Assembly (NCBI GenBank): GCA_965214335.1
Contig: CBDCBO010000008.1
Coordinates: forward strand, 434,001-498,000
Length of the DNA: 64,000 nt
Reading direction: 5' to 3'
DNA from: Velthaea sp965214335
GTDB taxonomy: Bacteria > Vulcanimicrobiota > Vulcanimicrobiia > Vulcanimicrobiales > Vulcanimicrobiaceae
Positions 24,359-32,710 of this stretch are shown here, one piece after another; position 1 is the stretch's first letter; every line of letters begins with the position of its first letter. The notes below the pieces were generated by a model, which worked only from the letters and a program-made list of their open reading frames with translations, was not told where the DNA came from and searched no databases. A program made the position numbers and the translations under genes.

Positions 24359-26286
24359 TCGACCGGCTGCTGATTGCGAATCGCGGCGAAATCGCCGTCC
24401 GGATCGCGCGCGGCGCGCGCGAGTTGGGCATCTCTCCCGTCGGCGTCTATTCCGACGCCGATGAGAACGCGCTGTTCCGCAGCGTCATGGACGCCAGCGT
24501 GCGCATCGGTCCGGCCCCAGCCGCGGAGTCGTATCTTTCGAGCGACAACATCCTCGCCGCCGCGCGCTCGCTGCGTGCTGATGCCGTTCATCCCGGCTAT
24601 GGGTTTCTCTCCGAACGCGCGCATTTCGCCCAGGCCGTCATCGATGCGGGGTTGATCTTCGTTGGGCCGACGCCTTCGGCGATCGCGGCGATGGGCAGTA
24701 AAATTGACGCCAAGCGCCGCGTGCGCGAGTACGGTGTGCCGGTAATTCCCGGTTACGAGGGCGACGACCAATCGGCGCACCGGCTACGGGCCGAAGCCGC
24801 GGCGATCGGGACGCCGGTGCTCATCAAAGCCAGCGCCGGCGGCGGCGGACGCGGAATGCGTTTGGTCGATGATTTAGCGAACTTTGATGAGGCGCTGGCC
24901 GCCGCCAAGCGGGAATCGATGGCGGCATTCGGTGACGACAGCGTGTTGCTCGAACGCTATTTACGGCGCCCGCGACATATCGAATTTCAGATTCTGGCCG
25001 ATTCGTGGGGCACCACGCTCTACTTAGGCGAACGCGAATGCTCGATCCAGCGACGGCATCAGAAAGTGCTCGAAGAAGCGCCTTCGGTAGCGCTCGATCC
25101 GGCGCTGCGTGCCACGATGGGTGAAGCGGCCGTCACGGCAGCCCGCTCGGTCGCGTATGAAAACGCCGGCACGGCCGAGTTCATGTTGGACGAGAACGGA
25201 CAATTTTATTTTCTCGAGATGAACGCGCGGCTGCAAGTCGAGCATCCGGTGACGGAACTCGTGTATGGCATCGATCTGGTGCAACAGCAGCTACGGATCG
25301 CGCGCGGCGAGCAACTGCGCTTCGCCCAGAGCGACCTCGTGCCGCGCGGCTGGGCGATCGAGGCCCGCCTCAACGCCGAGGATCCCGCCCACAACTTCAT
25401 GCCGTCAACCGGGACGATCCATCGCTTCGAGGTGCCGGCGTCGCCCGGCGTGCGCGTCGATACGGGCGTTCGCGACGGCAGCGAGATCTCGATGTACTAC
25501 GATTCGATGATCGCCAAAATCATCGTCTGGGGCGCGGATCGTCCGGCGGCGATCGCGCGCATGGAAGCGACCTTGCGCGACACGCGGGTAACGGGCGTCA
25601 AAACGAATTTGCCGCTGCTGCGCGCGATCGTTTCCGACGACGCCTATCGCTCGGGTGACACCACCACCCGCTTTCTCGACGACCGGGATTCGTTTCTGAC
25701 CCTCGAATCATCCGGCGTCCCGCTCGACGTGCAATATCTTGCCGTGGCTTCGCTGGCGGCGGGCGAGCGCGCCTGGCGCATCGCGAGTGTCGGCATTCCG
25801 GTCGACCTCATCGTTGACGGTGTCCCGCTACGCACGACGCTTGAGCGGCACGGCAAGCAGTGGCTGGCCAACAACGGTCTGACGTCGCCGTTCACGGCGG
25901 AAACGCGCGGCAACGATGTGGTGGTCGGCCTGCCCGATCGCACGATCGTCGGCGACGTTCGGCTCGACGCCGAAGGCGGCCGCATCGTTCACAACGGCCG
26001 GCCCTATCTGTTCGTTTTCGCGCCGCCACCCGACGCCGATCCGCGCCGCCAGACGGCTGCGACCGCGTCCTCCGGCACCGTGACCGCGCCGATGCCGGGG
26101 AAAATCGTCAGCGTGGGCGTGACGCGCGGCGACGTCGTGGAAATCAATGCGCTGTTGGTCGTGCTCGAAGCGATGAAAATGGAACATCGCATCGAAGCGC
26201 CGCTGGCGGGGACAATTGCCAGCGTGAATATTAAAGCGGGCGACCTCGTGGCGGCCGGCACGACCTTGGTCTCGATCGGCCCGTGA
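24355..26286 (+). CDS. mccA: 3-methylcrotonyl-CoA carboxylase alpha (biotin carboxylase/BCCP) subunit
   Basis: 643 residues. Biotin carboxylase N-domain (LLIANRGEIAVRIARGARELG), ATP-grasp domain (KASAGGGGRGMRLV, FLEMNARLQVEHPVTE), then C-domain (RLNAEDPAHNFMPSTG), a linker and a biotinyl domain ending with the biotin-accepting Lys608 in EAMKMEH. GTG start overlaps the hydratase stop as GTGA. With the beta subunit at 14.7 kb it forms an acyl-CoA carboxylase; the neighbours favour 3-methylcrotonyl-CoA over propionyl-CoA. Confidence 0.93.
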   Translation: MIDRLLIANRGEIAVRIARGARELGISPVGVYSDADENALFRSVMDASVRIGPAPAAESYLSSDNILAAARSLRADAVHPGYGFLSERAHFAQAVIDAGLIFVGPTPSAIAAMGSKIDAKRRVREYGVPVIPGYEGDDQSAHRLRAEAAAIGTPVLIKASAGGGGRGMRLVDDLANFDEALAAAKRESMAAFGDDSVLLERYLRRPRHIEFQILADSWGTTLYLGERECSIQRRHQKVLEEAPSVALDPALRATMGEAAVTAARSVAYENAGTAEFMLDENGQFYFLEMNARLQVEHPVTELVYGIDLVQQQLRIARGEQLRFAQSDLVPRGWAIEARLNAEDPAHNFMPSTGTIHRFEVPASPGVRVDTGVRDGSEISMYYDSMIAKIIVWGADRPAAIARMEATLRDTRVTGVKTNLPLLRAIVSDDAYRSGDTTTRFLDDRDSFLTLESSGVPLDVQYLAVASLAAGERAWRIASVGIPVDLIVDGVPLRTTLERHGKQWLANNGLTSPFTAETRGNDVVVGLPDRTIVGDVRLDAEGGRIVHNGRPYLFVFAPPPDADPRRQTAATASSGTVTAPMPGKIVSVGVTRGDVVEINALLVVLEAMKMEHRIEAPLAGTIASVNIKAGDLVAAGTTLVSIGP

Positions 26287-27230
26287 CACCCATACAACTC
26301 GGTCCGGCGCACGTCCCCGGCGCGGTGAAGATTTGTGAAGTTGGCCCACGCGACGGGTTGCAAAACGAAGCGGCGATCGTGACGACGAGCGACAAGATCG
26401 CGTATATTGATCTGCTCGTCGCGGCCGGATTTCAGGATATCGAGATAACGTCGTTCGTGTCGCCTAAAGCCGTGCCGCAACTTGCCGACGCGGCCGAGGT
26501 GTGCGCTCGATTCAAGCGCGTTGCGGGACGGCACTACATCGCACTGGTTCCAAATGAACGCGGCTTAGATCGAGCGTTGGCCGCGAACATGCCGGCGATC
26601 GGCATTTTTACCGCGGCGACGAATGCGTTCACGACGCGCAACATCGGAATGACGATCGCTGAATCACTGGCCGTTTTTCGTCCGCTCGTGCGCCGCGCCA
26701 AAGCCGAAAACATGTTCGTTCGGGCGTCGATTTCAACCGCATTCGGGTGTCCGTTCGAGGGTCGCGTCGCGGTTGCAGCAGTGGTCGATGTCGCGGCTCG
26801 CTTATGGGAAATGGGTGTCGACGAACTTTCAATCGCCGACACGATCGGCGTCGGAACACCCAATGAGGTCTTCGAGATCATCGCAGCTCTCGTACCGTAC
26901 GTACCGCTCGAGCGCATTGGTTTGCACTTTCATGATACGCGCGGCACCGCGCTTGCCAACGTTTTAGCGGCCCTACAAACCGGCGTTGCAATTTACGATT
27001 CGTCGGCCGGTGGACTTGGGGGTTGCCCCTTTGCTCCAGGAGCGACCGGCAATGTGGCAACTGAAGATTTGCTGTACTTGCTGCAAGGCTTAGGCATCGA
27101 TACCGGCATCGATCTTGCACGCGTGCGCGCTGCGTCGCGCTTCATACAAGCGCGATTGACCGGAAGCATTGTTTCGCGTACGTTTCACGCGCTTGAAGCG
27201 GTCGACCGGCGGCTCGCACCGAGCGAGTAA
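26283..27230 (+). CDS. Hydroxymethylglutaryl-CoA lyase
   Basis: 315-residue DRE-TIM metallolyase that splits HMG-CoA to acetoacetate and acetyl-CoA, the last step of leucine degradation. Visible motifs: VGPRDGLQNE (substrate and Mg site), TSFVSPKAVPQLADA, IADTIGVGTPNEV, HFHDTRGTALAN (metal His pair), and the flexible-loop stretch GLGGCPFAPGATGNVATED containing the catalytic Cys. GTG start overlaps the carboxylase gene (GTGA). Downstream spacing to the small Cys-rich gene is about 155 bases. Confidence 0.95.
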   Translation: MTPIQLGPAHVPGAVKICEVGPRDGLQNEAAIVTTSDKIAYIDLLVAAGFQDIEITSFVSPKAVPQLADAAEVCARFKRVAGRHYIALVPNERGLDRALAANMPAIGIFTAATNAFTTRNIGMTIAESLAVFRPLVRRAKAENMFVRASISTAFGCPFEGRVAVAAVVDVAARLWEMGVDELSIADTIGVGTPNEVFEIIAALVPYVPLERIGLHFHDTRGTALANVLAALQTGVAIYDSSAGGLGGCPFAPGATGNVATEDLLYLLQGLGIDTGIDLARVRAASRFIQARLTGSIVSRTFHALEAVDRRLAPSE

Positions 27231-27296
27231 AACCGTGCACTTCGTGAGCTAAAGAGAGTGTTAGGCGGCCTGGAGCTTACTTGTTCGACTGTTGAT

Positions 27297-27309
27297 TCGA
27301 ACAGTTCGA
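27297..27309. promoter_or_regulatory. Palindrome upstream of small Cys-rich gene
   Basis: TCGAAC-A-GTTCGA (27297-27309) is a perfect palindrome with a second copy of GTTCGA at 27283-27288 one helical turn and more away. It lies about 80 bases upstream of the ATG at 27386 and could be an operator. Only the symmetry is seen. Confidence 0.25.
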
Positions 27310-27385
27310 TGAGCTACCGTTAGCGGGACGGATCGTGGCGCTCGCAGCCACGCCGGCAGATACGATTTGGAAAGTTGATTCGGGC

Positions 27386-27580
27386 ATGATGTATTCAGAG
27401 ATATGCGCTTGCGGACATGCGTTGGAATTGCACGATCCGAGCGGCGGATGTCGCGGCATCCCGCGCCTCCGCCCGTGCGCATGTCTACGTAGTGGCAGCG
27501 ACTCCGGCCGGCAGCGACCCGCTCCACCGGCAACCGCGCCCGCGCTGTCGACCCGGCGGGTCGCCGAAGCGAAGCGCTAA
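27386..27580 (+). CDS. Small Cys-rich protein (CxCGH type)
   Basis: 64 residues. The N-terminal half has a zinc-ribbon-like arrangement: CACGHALELHDPSGGC followed 11 residues on by CAC, that is two C-x-C pairs, a GH, an H-x-x-S/G and a single Cys. Such C-x-C-G-H...C-x-C short proteins occur in several GC-rich phyla as hypothetical proteins. The C-terminal half is low complexity, rich in Arg, Pro and Ala. GGAAAG lies about 15 bases upstream of the first ATG, so start choice is modestly supported. A metal-binding role is inferred. Confidence 0.6.
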   Translation: MMYSEICACGHALELHDPSGGCRGIPRLRPCACLRSGSDSGRQRPAPPATAPALSTRRVAEAKR

Positions 27581-27587
27581 CGCGGTA

Positions 27588-28778
27588 TCAGCGGTCCGGC
27601 AGGCCGGTCGCGCTGCGCGTCGGTCCGGCCGGTTCACCGGTGATCCCGCGCGCCACGATCAGAGTTGCATCAGTCGTCGGATCGGGCGGGAAAACACGTT
27701 CGGCAACTACGCGCGCGATGCCGGCCAGCGGTATGGATAAGAGCGCGCCGAGGATACCGAACGCTTCGCTGCCCAATAGCAACGCAACGAACACGACCAA
27801 CGGCGAAACCCCGACCGACTTCGACATCAGCGGGGTGAAGATATTTTGCTGCACGACGAGGATCAACGCGAACAGCACGCCGACGATGATGACCTTGACC
27901 AGCGACACGGTAAAAAATGCGATGAGCACGACCGGCACGAGCGCGATGATCGGACCGACTAACGGCACGATACTCACGACGCCGGCCAGCAATCCCAGTA
28001 GAATTGCGTAGGGAATACCGACAAAGAACAACACCAGCGTGCCGGTGACGCCGACGCCCAAAGCCAGCAGCACTTGGCCCCGCACGAATCCGCCGATGAC
28101 CTTATCGACATCGATCATAAAGGCGACGGTCGACATGCGGTGGCGCGCCGGAACCAATCGCAAACCAAAGCGCTGGATAGAGGCGAGATCGCCAAGTACG
28201 AGCAGCGTGATGCCGAGCATCAAGAAGACGTCGATGACGGCCGAACTCGTGCCGGTGAGAATACCTAGCGCATTCGAACCGAATTTGCCGGCCAAACCGC
28301 CGACAATCGCTCCGGCCTTGCCGGCATTCGCCGCGATCGTCGTGCGGGCGCTTTCCGGCAGGCGACCCAAAACCGGCGAGTCGGTCGGATCGACAATCTG
28401 CCGTTGGGCGCTTGCGACGATCGACGGAAAGTTATGCGTGAGATCCTGGACTTGCGTGGCAACGGCCGGCGTGAGCCATGCGAGCGCGCCGAGGACGACA
28501 ACTGCTAGAGCCGCGTAGACCATGAGCCCGGCGAGCGGGATGGGCACACGCCGATTGCCCAGCCACTTGATCGGCGGGTAGACGAGATAGGCAAATAAGA
28601 CGGCAAAGATCAATACCGTCAACGTATTATGGACGCGGTCGAAGACCGCACCGATCATCCATAACAGGCCGCCGACAGCGAGCGCGAGCGCCGCGACTAC
28701 GAGTGCGCGGACGACGCGACGGTCGTCGGCCAAACGTGCCGAACCGCCGACGTTATGGAGGTCGTCAGGAGAGCGCAT
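27588..28778 (-). CDS. AI-2E family (PF01594) membrane permease, second copy
   Basis: 396 residues and about eight TM helices with the family pattern near the end (MSKSVGVSPLVVFVALLLGSEAFGILGALLSIP). It resembles the 1121-2290 gene in fold and length, though the sequences are clearly different. The ATG at 28778 starts just before the polar N-terminal segment RSPDDLHNVGG. Substrate unknown; members export AI-2 or exchange ions. It is separate from neighbours, with 71 bases to the thioredoxin-like gene upstream. Confidence 0.85.
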   Translation of the reverse strand: MRSPDDLHNVGGSARLADDRRVVRALVVAALALAVGGLLWMIGAVFDRVHNTLTVLIFAVLFAYLVYPPIKWLGNRRVPIPLAGLMVYAALAVVVLGALAWLTPAVATQVQDLTHNFPSIVASAQRQIVDPTDSPVLGRLPESARTTIAANAGKAGAIVGGLAGKFGSNALGILTGTSSAVIDVFLMLGITLLVLGDLASIQRFGLRLVPARHRMSTVAFMIDVDKVIGGFVRGQVLLALGVGVTGTLVLFFVGIPYAILLGLLAGVVSIVPLVGPIIALVPVVLIAFFTVSLVKVIIVGVLFALILVVQQNIFTPLMSKSVGVSPLVVFVALLLGSEAFGILGALLSIPLAGIARVVAERVFPPDPTTDATLIVARGITGEPAGPTRSATGLPDR

Positions 28779-28849
28779 AACCGCGTCGTACCCCAAAAAT
28801 GGGGAAATCCGCAGTCGCCGCACCCGTTTAGCGCTTCGGCGTAAGCCGG

Positions 28850-29350
28850 CTACTTCTCGGCAACGAGTTCCCGAACGGTCGACGTCACCAGATCGTCTTG
28901 GCCTTCACCGACGACGGTGCGACGCAAGACCCCATGCCGGTCGAAAATGTATTGGGTCGGCCAATACGAGTTCCCGAGTGCCGACCAGACCGCAAAAGAA
29001 TTATCAAGCGCCACCGGCCAGACGATTCCCGCAGCGCCGAGTTCACGGACGACATTTCCGCGCACGTGTTCTTCGGGCGTTTCGGGCGCGTGTACGCCAA
29101 TGATGGTAAGATCGGTGCCGGGAATTGCCGCGTACAAGCGCCGCAAATTTGGTGTCACGTGGCGGCAATTGATACACCCGTACGTGAACACGTCAACCAG
29201 CACGACTTTTCCGGCTAACTCCGTAGTGCGTGGGTGCCCGTTGAGCCAATCGGGCGCTGCCACAACCGGGTCGAGTGATACGTGCGCTGCAAACGCCGGC
29301 GTCGGCAAGGTTACGATTAAAGCGAGCATGATGGTCCAAAACGATTTCAC
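28850..29350 (-). CDS. Secreted thioredoxin-like (TlpA/DipZ-type) protein
   Basis: 166 residues. Signal peptide (MKSFWTIMLALIVTLPTPAFA) then a redoxin domain: VVLVDVFTYGCINCRHVTPNLRRL carries the CINC redox motif as in the C-terminal domain of DipZ-like proteins, GVHAPETPEEH, and the cis-Pro loop YWPTQYIFDRHG. It should act on disulfides outside the cytoplasm. The ATG overlaps the Crp-family gene stop by four bases, so the regulator and this protein are made together. Confidence 0.9.
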   Translation of the reverse strand: MKSFWTIMLALIVTLPTPAFAAHVSLDPVVAAPDWLNGHPRTTELAGKVVLVDVFTYGCINCRHVTPNLRRLYAAIPGTDLTIIGVHAPETPEEHVRGNVVRELGAAGIVWPVALDNSFAVWSALGNSYWPTQYIFDRHGVLRRTVVGEGQDDLVTSTVRELVAEK

Positions 29351-30054
29351 TTGACGAGCTCCGATGTGGGAACGATGAATTTCCGGCCTTCGAGCCGCAT
29401 GACGCCGGCGCGAACGAGAAGCGACATTTCTAACGATACGGTTTCACGGGTACTGCCGATAAGGGTTGCCAGATCGGCGTGCGTCAATCGCGTGTCGATG
29501 AGTGAACCACCTTCGACCGGCACGCCGTGTTCCGCGGCCAGCCGGCGAAATAAATGCATGAGCCGGTCGCTGACCCGGGCATAGGCGATGTCTTCCATCT
29601 GCGCCGCCGCATCGGCCAGTCGTTCTTGCAAAATTTTCGCGACATTCATCGCGAGCTGCGGCTCGGATTGAATGAGCCGGAAGAGGTCTTCGGCCCGCAC
29701 GGTACACAGTAAGACGCTATCGACGGCAATCGCGACCGTCGCGCGTTCGCCGGTACCGAACAGCGACTCTTCACCGAACATATCGCCCGGACCGAGAACC
29801 GCGACCGTTACTTCTTTGGCTTCGCTCGTCACGCGCGCGATCCGCACGGTTCCGCGTTTCACGAAGTAAACGGTGCGCGATGGATCGCCTTGGTCGAAGA
29901 TCAGCGTGCGCCGCGGATAACCCAAGATCGTGAAGATATGCGCGCTCTTGTCGATGCCGCCGTCGACGGCGTTGGCGAAGAAGCGGTTGCGCGTGAGATA
30001 CCATACCTTATTGCCGTCGGCGTCCTCATCGAACGGCGCAAATTCTGGATTCAT
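29347..30054 (-). CDS. Crp/Fnr-family transcriptional regulator
   Basis: 235 residues: an N-terminal segment, a cyclic-nucleotide-binding beta-roll (VYFVKRGTVRIARV, LGPGDMFGEESLFG), a dimer helix, and a helix-turn-helix with LTHADLATLIGSTRETVSLEMSLLVRAGVM cut into the typical recognition helix GSTRETVSLEM. There is no Fnr-type Cys cluster, and the cAMP pocket lacks the full E. coli CRP signature, so the signal is unclear. Co-translated with the secreted thioredoxin, hinting at redox or envelope control. Confidence 0.9.
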   Translation of the reverse strand: MNPEFAPFDEDADGNKVWYLTRNRFFANAVDGGIDKSAHIFTILGYPRRTLIFDQGDPSRTVYFVKRGTVRIARVTSEAKEVTVAVLGPGDMFGEESLFGTGERATVAIAVDSVLLCTVRAEDLFRLIQSEPQLAMNVAKILQERLADAAAQMEDIAYARVSDRLMHLFRRLAAEHGVPVEGGSLIDTRLTHADLATLIGSTRETVSLEMSLLVRAGVMRLEGRKFIVPTSELVK

Positions 30055-30208
30055 GAGCGTAGCGTAGCACGGTCCGGGCCCACCGTCATGTAAGCCGCAT
30101 TACCCCGGACGGCAATCGAGCGCCACTTCGCCCGATATGCGCAACGAGTTCAACTTCGTTGCAATCTTCATGCGTGGGTTGCGTCGAGCCGTCCGTCAGC
30201 TGTCGAAT

Positions 30209-30520
30209 TCAGCCGACAGATTTCTTCTCTTCTGCGTCTTTACTAGCGAACCGCTTAGGCTTTGGTTCGAAGCGTTCTGCGGGCACTTCGAGAATCTCCA
30301 TCTCGGCGAAGATACTGCGCAAAGGTAGCGCTAAACTCGGGATATTTTGCGGCATATGGCATACGACCGCCGCATCGACGTGCTCGAAACGCCCCTCGTT
30401 GTCGTAAAATTCGACGCTGCGCGCATCAGCATCGACAATGATTTCGAGCACCATGCCCCAAGTCAGATAGACGCGTTGCTTCTCGGCGACGTAACGTGGG
30501 CGAAGCCGGTTCGGCCACCC
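30209..30520 (-). pseudogene. Uma2-family (DUF820) gene remnant
   Basis: The frame encodes about 103 residues before a TGA at 30521-30523; the translated end (VAEKQRVYLTWGMVLEIIVD, then LPLRSIFAEMEI) matches the C-terminal half of Uma2-family putative nucleases, where a Y-x-x-x-G strand pair and an L-P-L-x-x-I-F end are typical. Upstream, another frame continues (LQHGVRIEFGGDE), so one base inserted or lost near 30517-30523 would join them. The N-terminal half of the family is missing, cut by the mazF-like gene. An 81-residue product from ATG 30454 could still be made. Confidence 0.55.
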
Positions 30521-30641
30521 TCATCGCCGCCAAACTCGATGCGCACGCCGTGCTGTAGGAACGCGAGCGGATACGGGGGCGGCTGCTCCTGGACCGGCTG
30601 CGGGCCTTGGAAATCGCTCGCAAATTTCGGCAGGCTGCCGT

Positions 30642-31007
30642 TTAGACGATGCCGATCGATTCTGCGATGTATGCGCGTAATGAATCGAGCTGCGCGGTTG
30701 TAACGCGTCCGATCGGGTCACCGTCGATGCGCTGTTTCGACGCGGCGGTCACCATATAAGCCGGAGCGTACGATTCGTGCTCAAGTCCGTTACTCGGTGT
30801 TGGTGGAATTCGAACGGACAACGGTACGACGACCGTCGACCCGCGCGTTGTCAACGGAACGACAAGAATGGTTTGATGGGCGTCGCTAAACAGGTCTTGG
30901 TCTTCAACGACCACGCACGGCCGAAGCTTGTTCGCCTCTTGCGGAAAGCCGTCGCCTCGCCAGTTCAGGATAACGATATCACCTGCTGCGGTTTGCGACA
31001 TGTGCAT
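30642..31007 (-). CDS. MazF/PemK-type toxin
   Basis: 121 residues. PemK/MazF fold: AAGDIVILNWRGDGFPQEANK at the start contains the G-D-I-V strand and basic surface, followed by RPCVVVEDQDLF, TILVVPLTTR and a C-terminal helix ITAQLDSL-like (VTTAQLDSLRAYI). These enzymes cut mRNA and are held by the antitoxin. The ATG at 31007 (or 31001) lies within the 3' end of the antitoxin gene, overlap about 29 bases, the standard antitoxin-first order. Confidence 0.82.
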   Translation of the reverse strand: MHMSQTAAGDIVILNWRGDGFPQEANKLRPCVVVEDQDLFSDAHQTILVVPLTTRGSTVVVPLSVRIPPTPSNGLEHESYAPAYMVTAASKQRIDGDPIGRVTTAQLDSLRAYIAESIGIV

Positions 31008-31239
31008 CTCGCGCGATTCGATCCCAAAAATCGTAGAATTCGCGGGCGTCCGGGTCGTCACGGTTTCGCTCGGCAACGCGTCGCGACTCTTCGCGAATCT
31101 TTGCTTTTCGCACAAGCTTCGCCCGATCGGTCGCAATATTGCGCAGATACGTCGCAAGCCCGATTCCATGATCTTTTGCATCGGCTTCGAGCGTCGCGCG
31201 AACTTCGTCATCCAGCCGAACGGAAATCGGAGCAGCCAT
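30979..31239 (-). CDS. Ribbon-helix-helix antitoxin
   Basis: 86 residues. The N-terminal ribbon-helix-helix DNA-binding motif is MAAPISVRLDDEVRATLEAD, followed by a second helix (GIGLATYLRNIATDRAK) and a charged C-terminal tail that would wrap the toxin. ATG 31239 is chosen, because upstream in-frame codons fall outside the fold. It precedes the MazF-like toxin gene and would repress their shared promoter, by analogy with type II systems. Confidence 0.8.
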   Translation of the reverse strand: MAAPISVRLDDEVRATLEADAKDHGIGLATYLRNIATDRAKLVRKAKIREESRRVAERNRDDPDAREFYDFWDRIARDAHVANRSR

Positions 31240-31361
31240 CAATGCAAGCGTATTACGCCGACGTGTTTCAGTCAAGTATTACGGCCAGGACGCCCGGCAT
31301 CATTGCCGCCACTCTTTTCGTGAGGTAAGCTTTTGGTATACTTCAGGAAAGCGAGGGAGAC

Positions 31362-31761
31362 CTGAAGACTGCCAAAGTGTTTTGGTCAGGCGACCTCAAG
31401 CAATTCGCCTGCCAGAAGAGTTCCGCTTCGATTCCAAGAGATCGCTATTCGTCGGCATGGCGACATGCTGATAATGGCGCCGCTTCCGCACGACTGGGCG
31501 GGGCTCGAAACGGTCGTTGGTTCGGTTGACGACGATTTCGTCGCCGTGGCGCAAGAATCGCCGGCTCCGCAGTCGCGCCCGAACTTCGACTTCTTCGATC
31601 GAGGTTTTTGCGAGCTGATCCTCATCACCCGTGACATGCACGCATTTCGCCGCGTGAGCGGCCTACGTGTCGAGAACTGGGAAAGCGACGATCCGACCGT
31701 CGCCGAGGGAATTGCGATCAGGCATTTGATACGCCGGCGTTCGACTCGTTCCACACGATGA
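31362..31761 (+). pseudogene. Decayed vapB-vapC fusion
   Basis: Read with two one-base corrections, the first part spells a VapB antitoxin: KTAKVFWSGD from 31365, then AIRLPEEFRFDSK, then EIAIRRHGDMLIMAPLPHDW, then a GSVDDDFVAV end. The breaks are a lost base near 31395 and one near 31438; the start codon reads CTG. The intact frame from ATG 31465 runs on, without a stop, into LILITRDMHAFRRVSGLRVENWE, the C-terminal end of a VapC PIN toxin. So an internal deletion removed the catalytic part of vapC and joined the two. No PIN active-site acids remain. Confidence 0.65.
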
Positions 31762-31771
31762 ATCCGTCACC

Positions 31772-32710
31772 GTGCTGACCGTCAGTCAAGTCGCTGCTTT
31801 GGCGCACCGCTCGTCGATGTCGTCGTCGTACAAGCCGGCCTTGCTCAAGGCACTCATCCGCATTGCTTCCACGCCCGCCGACATTGACATCGCATTCGAC
31901 CGGCTTGGTGCGGAATTCTTGCGGCTATATTGGACGCAGACCGTCGTGTTCAGGTTACGCCAAGCACCAAGCCTCGCGAAAGAGCCGGAAGTAGTTCAGG
32001 AGATCCGCCGCGTTGCGACCGCAAACCGCGTGCGCGACTTGCGCGAACTTCCCATTAGCGAGCGCAAGAAGTTAGAGAGCCGGCTTGCGCGTGTCCTGCC
32101 TATAAACGTGGTCGACGCGTTCCACGCCAGTGCACCGGCATCGATGCCGCCTCTGTTCGAGCGGGCAACGAAGAATAGTATTCGGCTCACCGCGGATACC
32201 CAGGCATTCCTGCGTGAGAATGCCGGTGCGCTGCAAGCCATTGCGAATTTGTGGTGGGCGCGCTACTTGGAAAAGGTGAACCAGCTTGCACCATTGATTG
32301 TTCAAAAGGTCGAGCGTGACGGCGCACGTCGCACATCGGTGGCGAAATATTCTGAGTTACTGCGCGCGCTCGATGGACCGCGCTGTTTTTATTGCGAGCG
32401 TAATGTGTCCGGCGGCCTAAAGGGCCACGTGGACCATGTGATTCCCTGGAGCTTCATGCTTGCCGATCCACTGTGGGACCTCGTTTTAGCATGCGAGAAT
32501 TGTAACCTCGCAAAGTCGGACGTATTGCCACACCGCGATTACCTGACAAAGCTGACGACGCGTCACGTTCAGCGCGCAAAAATTGCCGTACCGCCCTCGA
32601 TCGCGAGCGTTTTACTCCCAGCAGACGAAGTCGAGCGATATTACGATGCCGCACTCGGAGTAGAGTGGCCGGCAGGTTGGGTACCTTTTGCTGAGAGCGA
32701 CCTTTTGTAG
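31772..32710 (+). CDS. HNH endonuclease family protein
   Basis: 312 residues. The C-terminal HNH zinc/metal domain is complete: C205-x-x-C208 in CFYCERN, then H219-V-D-H222 in GHVDHVIPWS, and C241-x-x-C244-N in CENCNLAKSD. The N-terminal 200 residues are mostly helical with no known domain visible. It starts with GTG 11 bases after the vapBC remnant and has no clear ribosome site. It looks like a stand-alone nuclease of an accessory or defence type; the target is unknown. Confidence 0.82.
   Translation: MLTVSQVAALAHRSSMSSSYKPALLKALIRIASTPADIDIAFDRLGAEFLRLYWTQTVVFRLRQAPSLAKEPEVVQEIRRVATANRVRDLRELPISERKKLESRLARVLPINVVDAFHASAPASMPPLFERATKNSIRLTADTQAFLRENAGALQAIANLWWARYLEKVNQLAPLIVQKVERDGARRTSVAKYSELLRALDGPRCFYCERNVSGGLKGHVDHVIPWSFMLADPLWDLVLACENCNLAKSDVLPHRDYLTKLTTRHVQRAKIAVPPSIASVLLPADEVERYYDAALGVEWPAGWVPFAESDLL

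Noticed and set aside
27277..27387. 36-residue minus-strand ORF ending NQQSNK
   Set aside because: No ribosome site; overlaps the Cys-rich gene start and palindrome region; less support than the plus-strand frame.
31386..31754. 122-residue minus-strand ORF
   Set aside because: Shadow of the vapB/vapC remnant, whose plus-strand reading matches known families.
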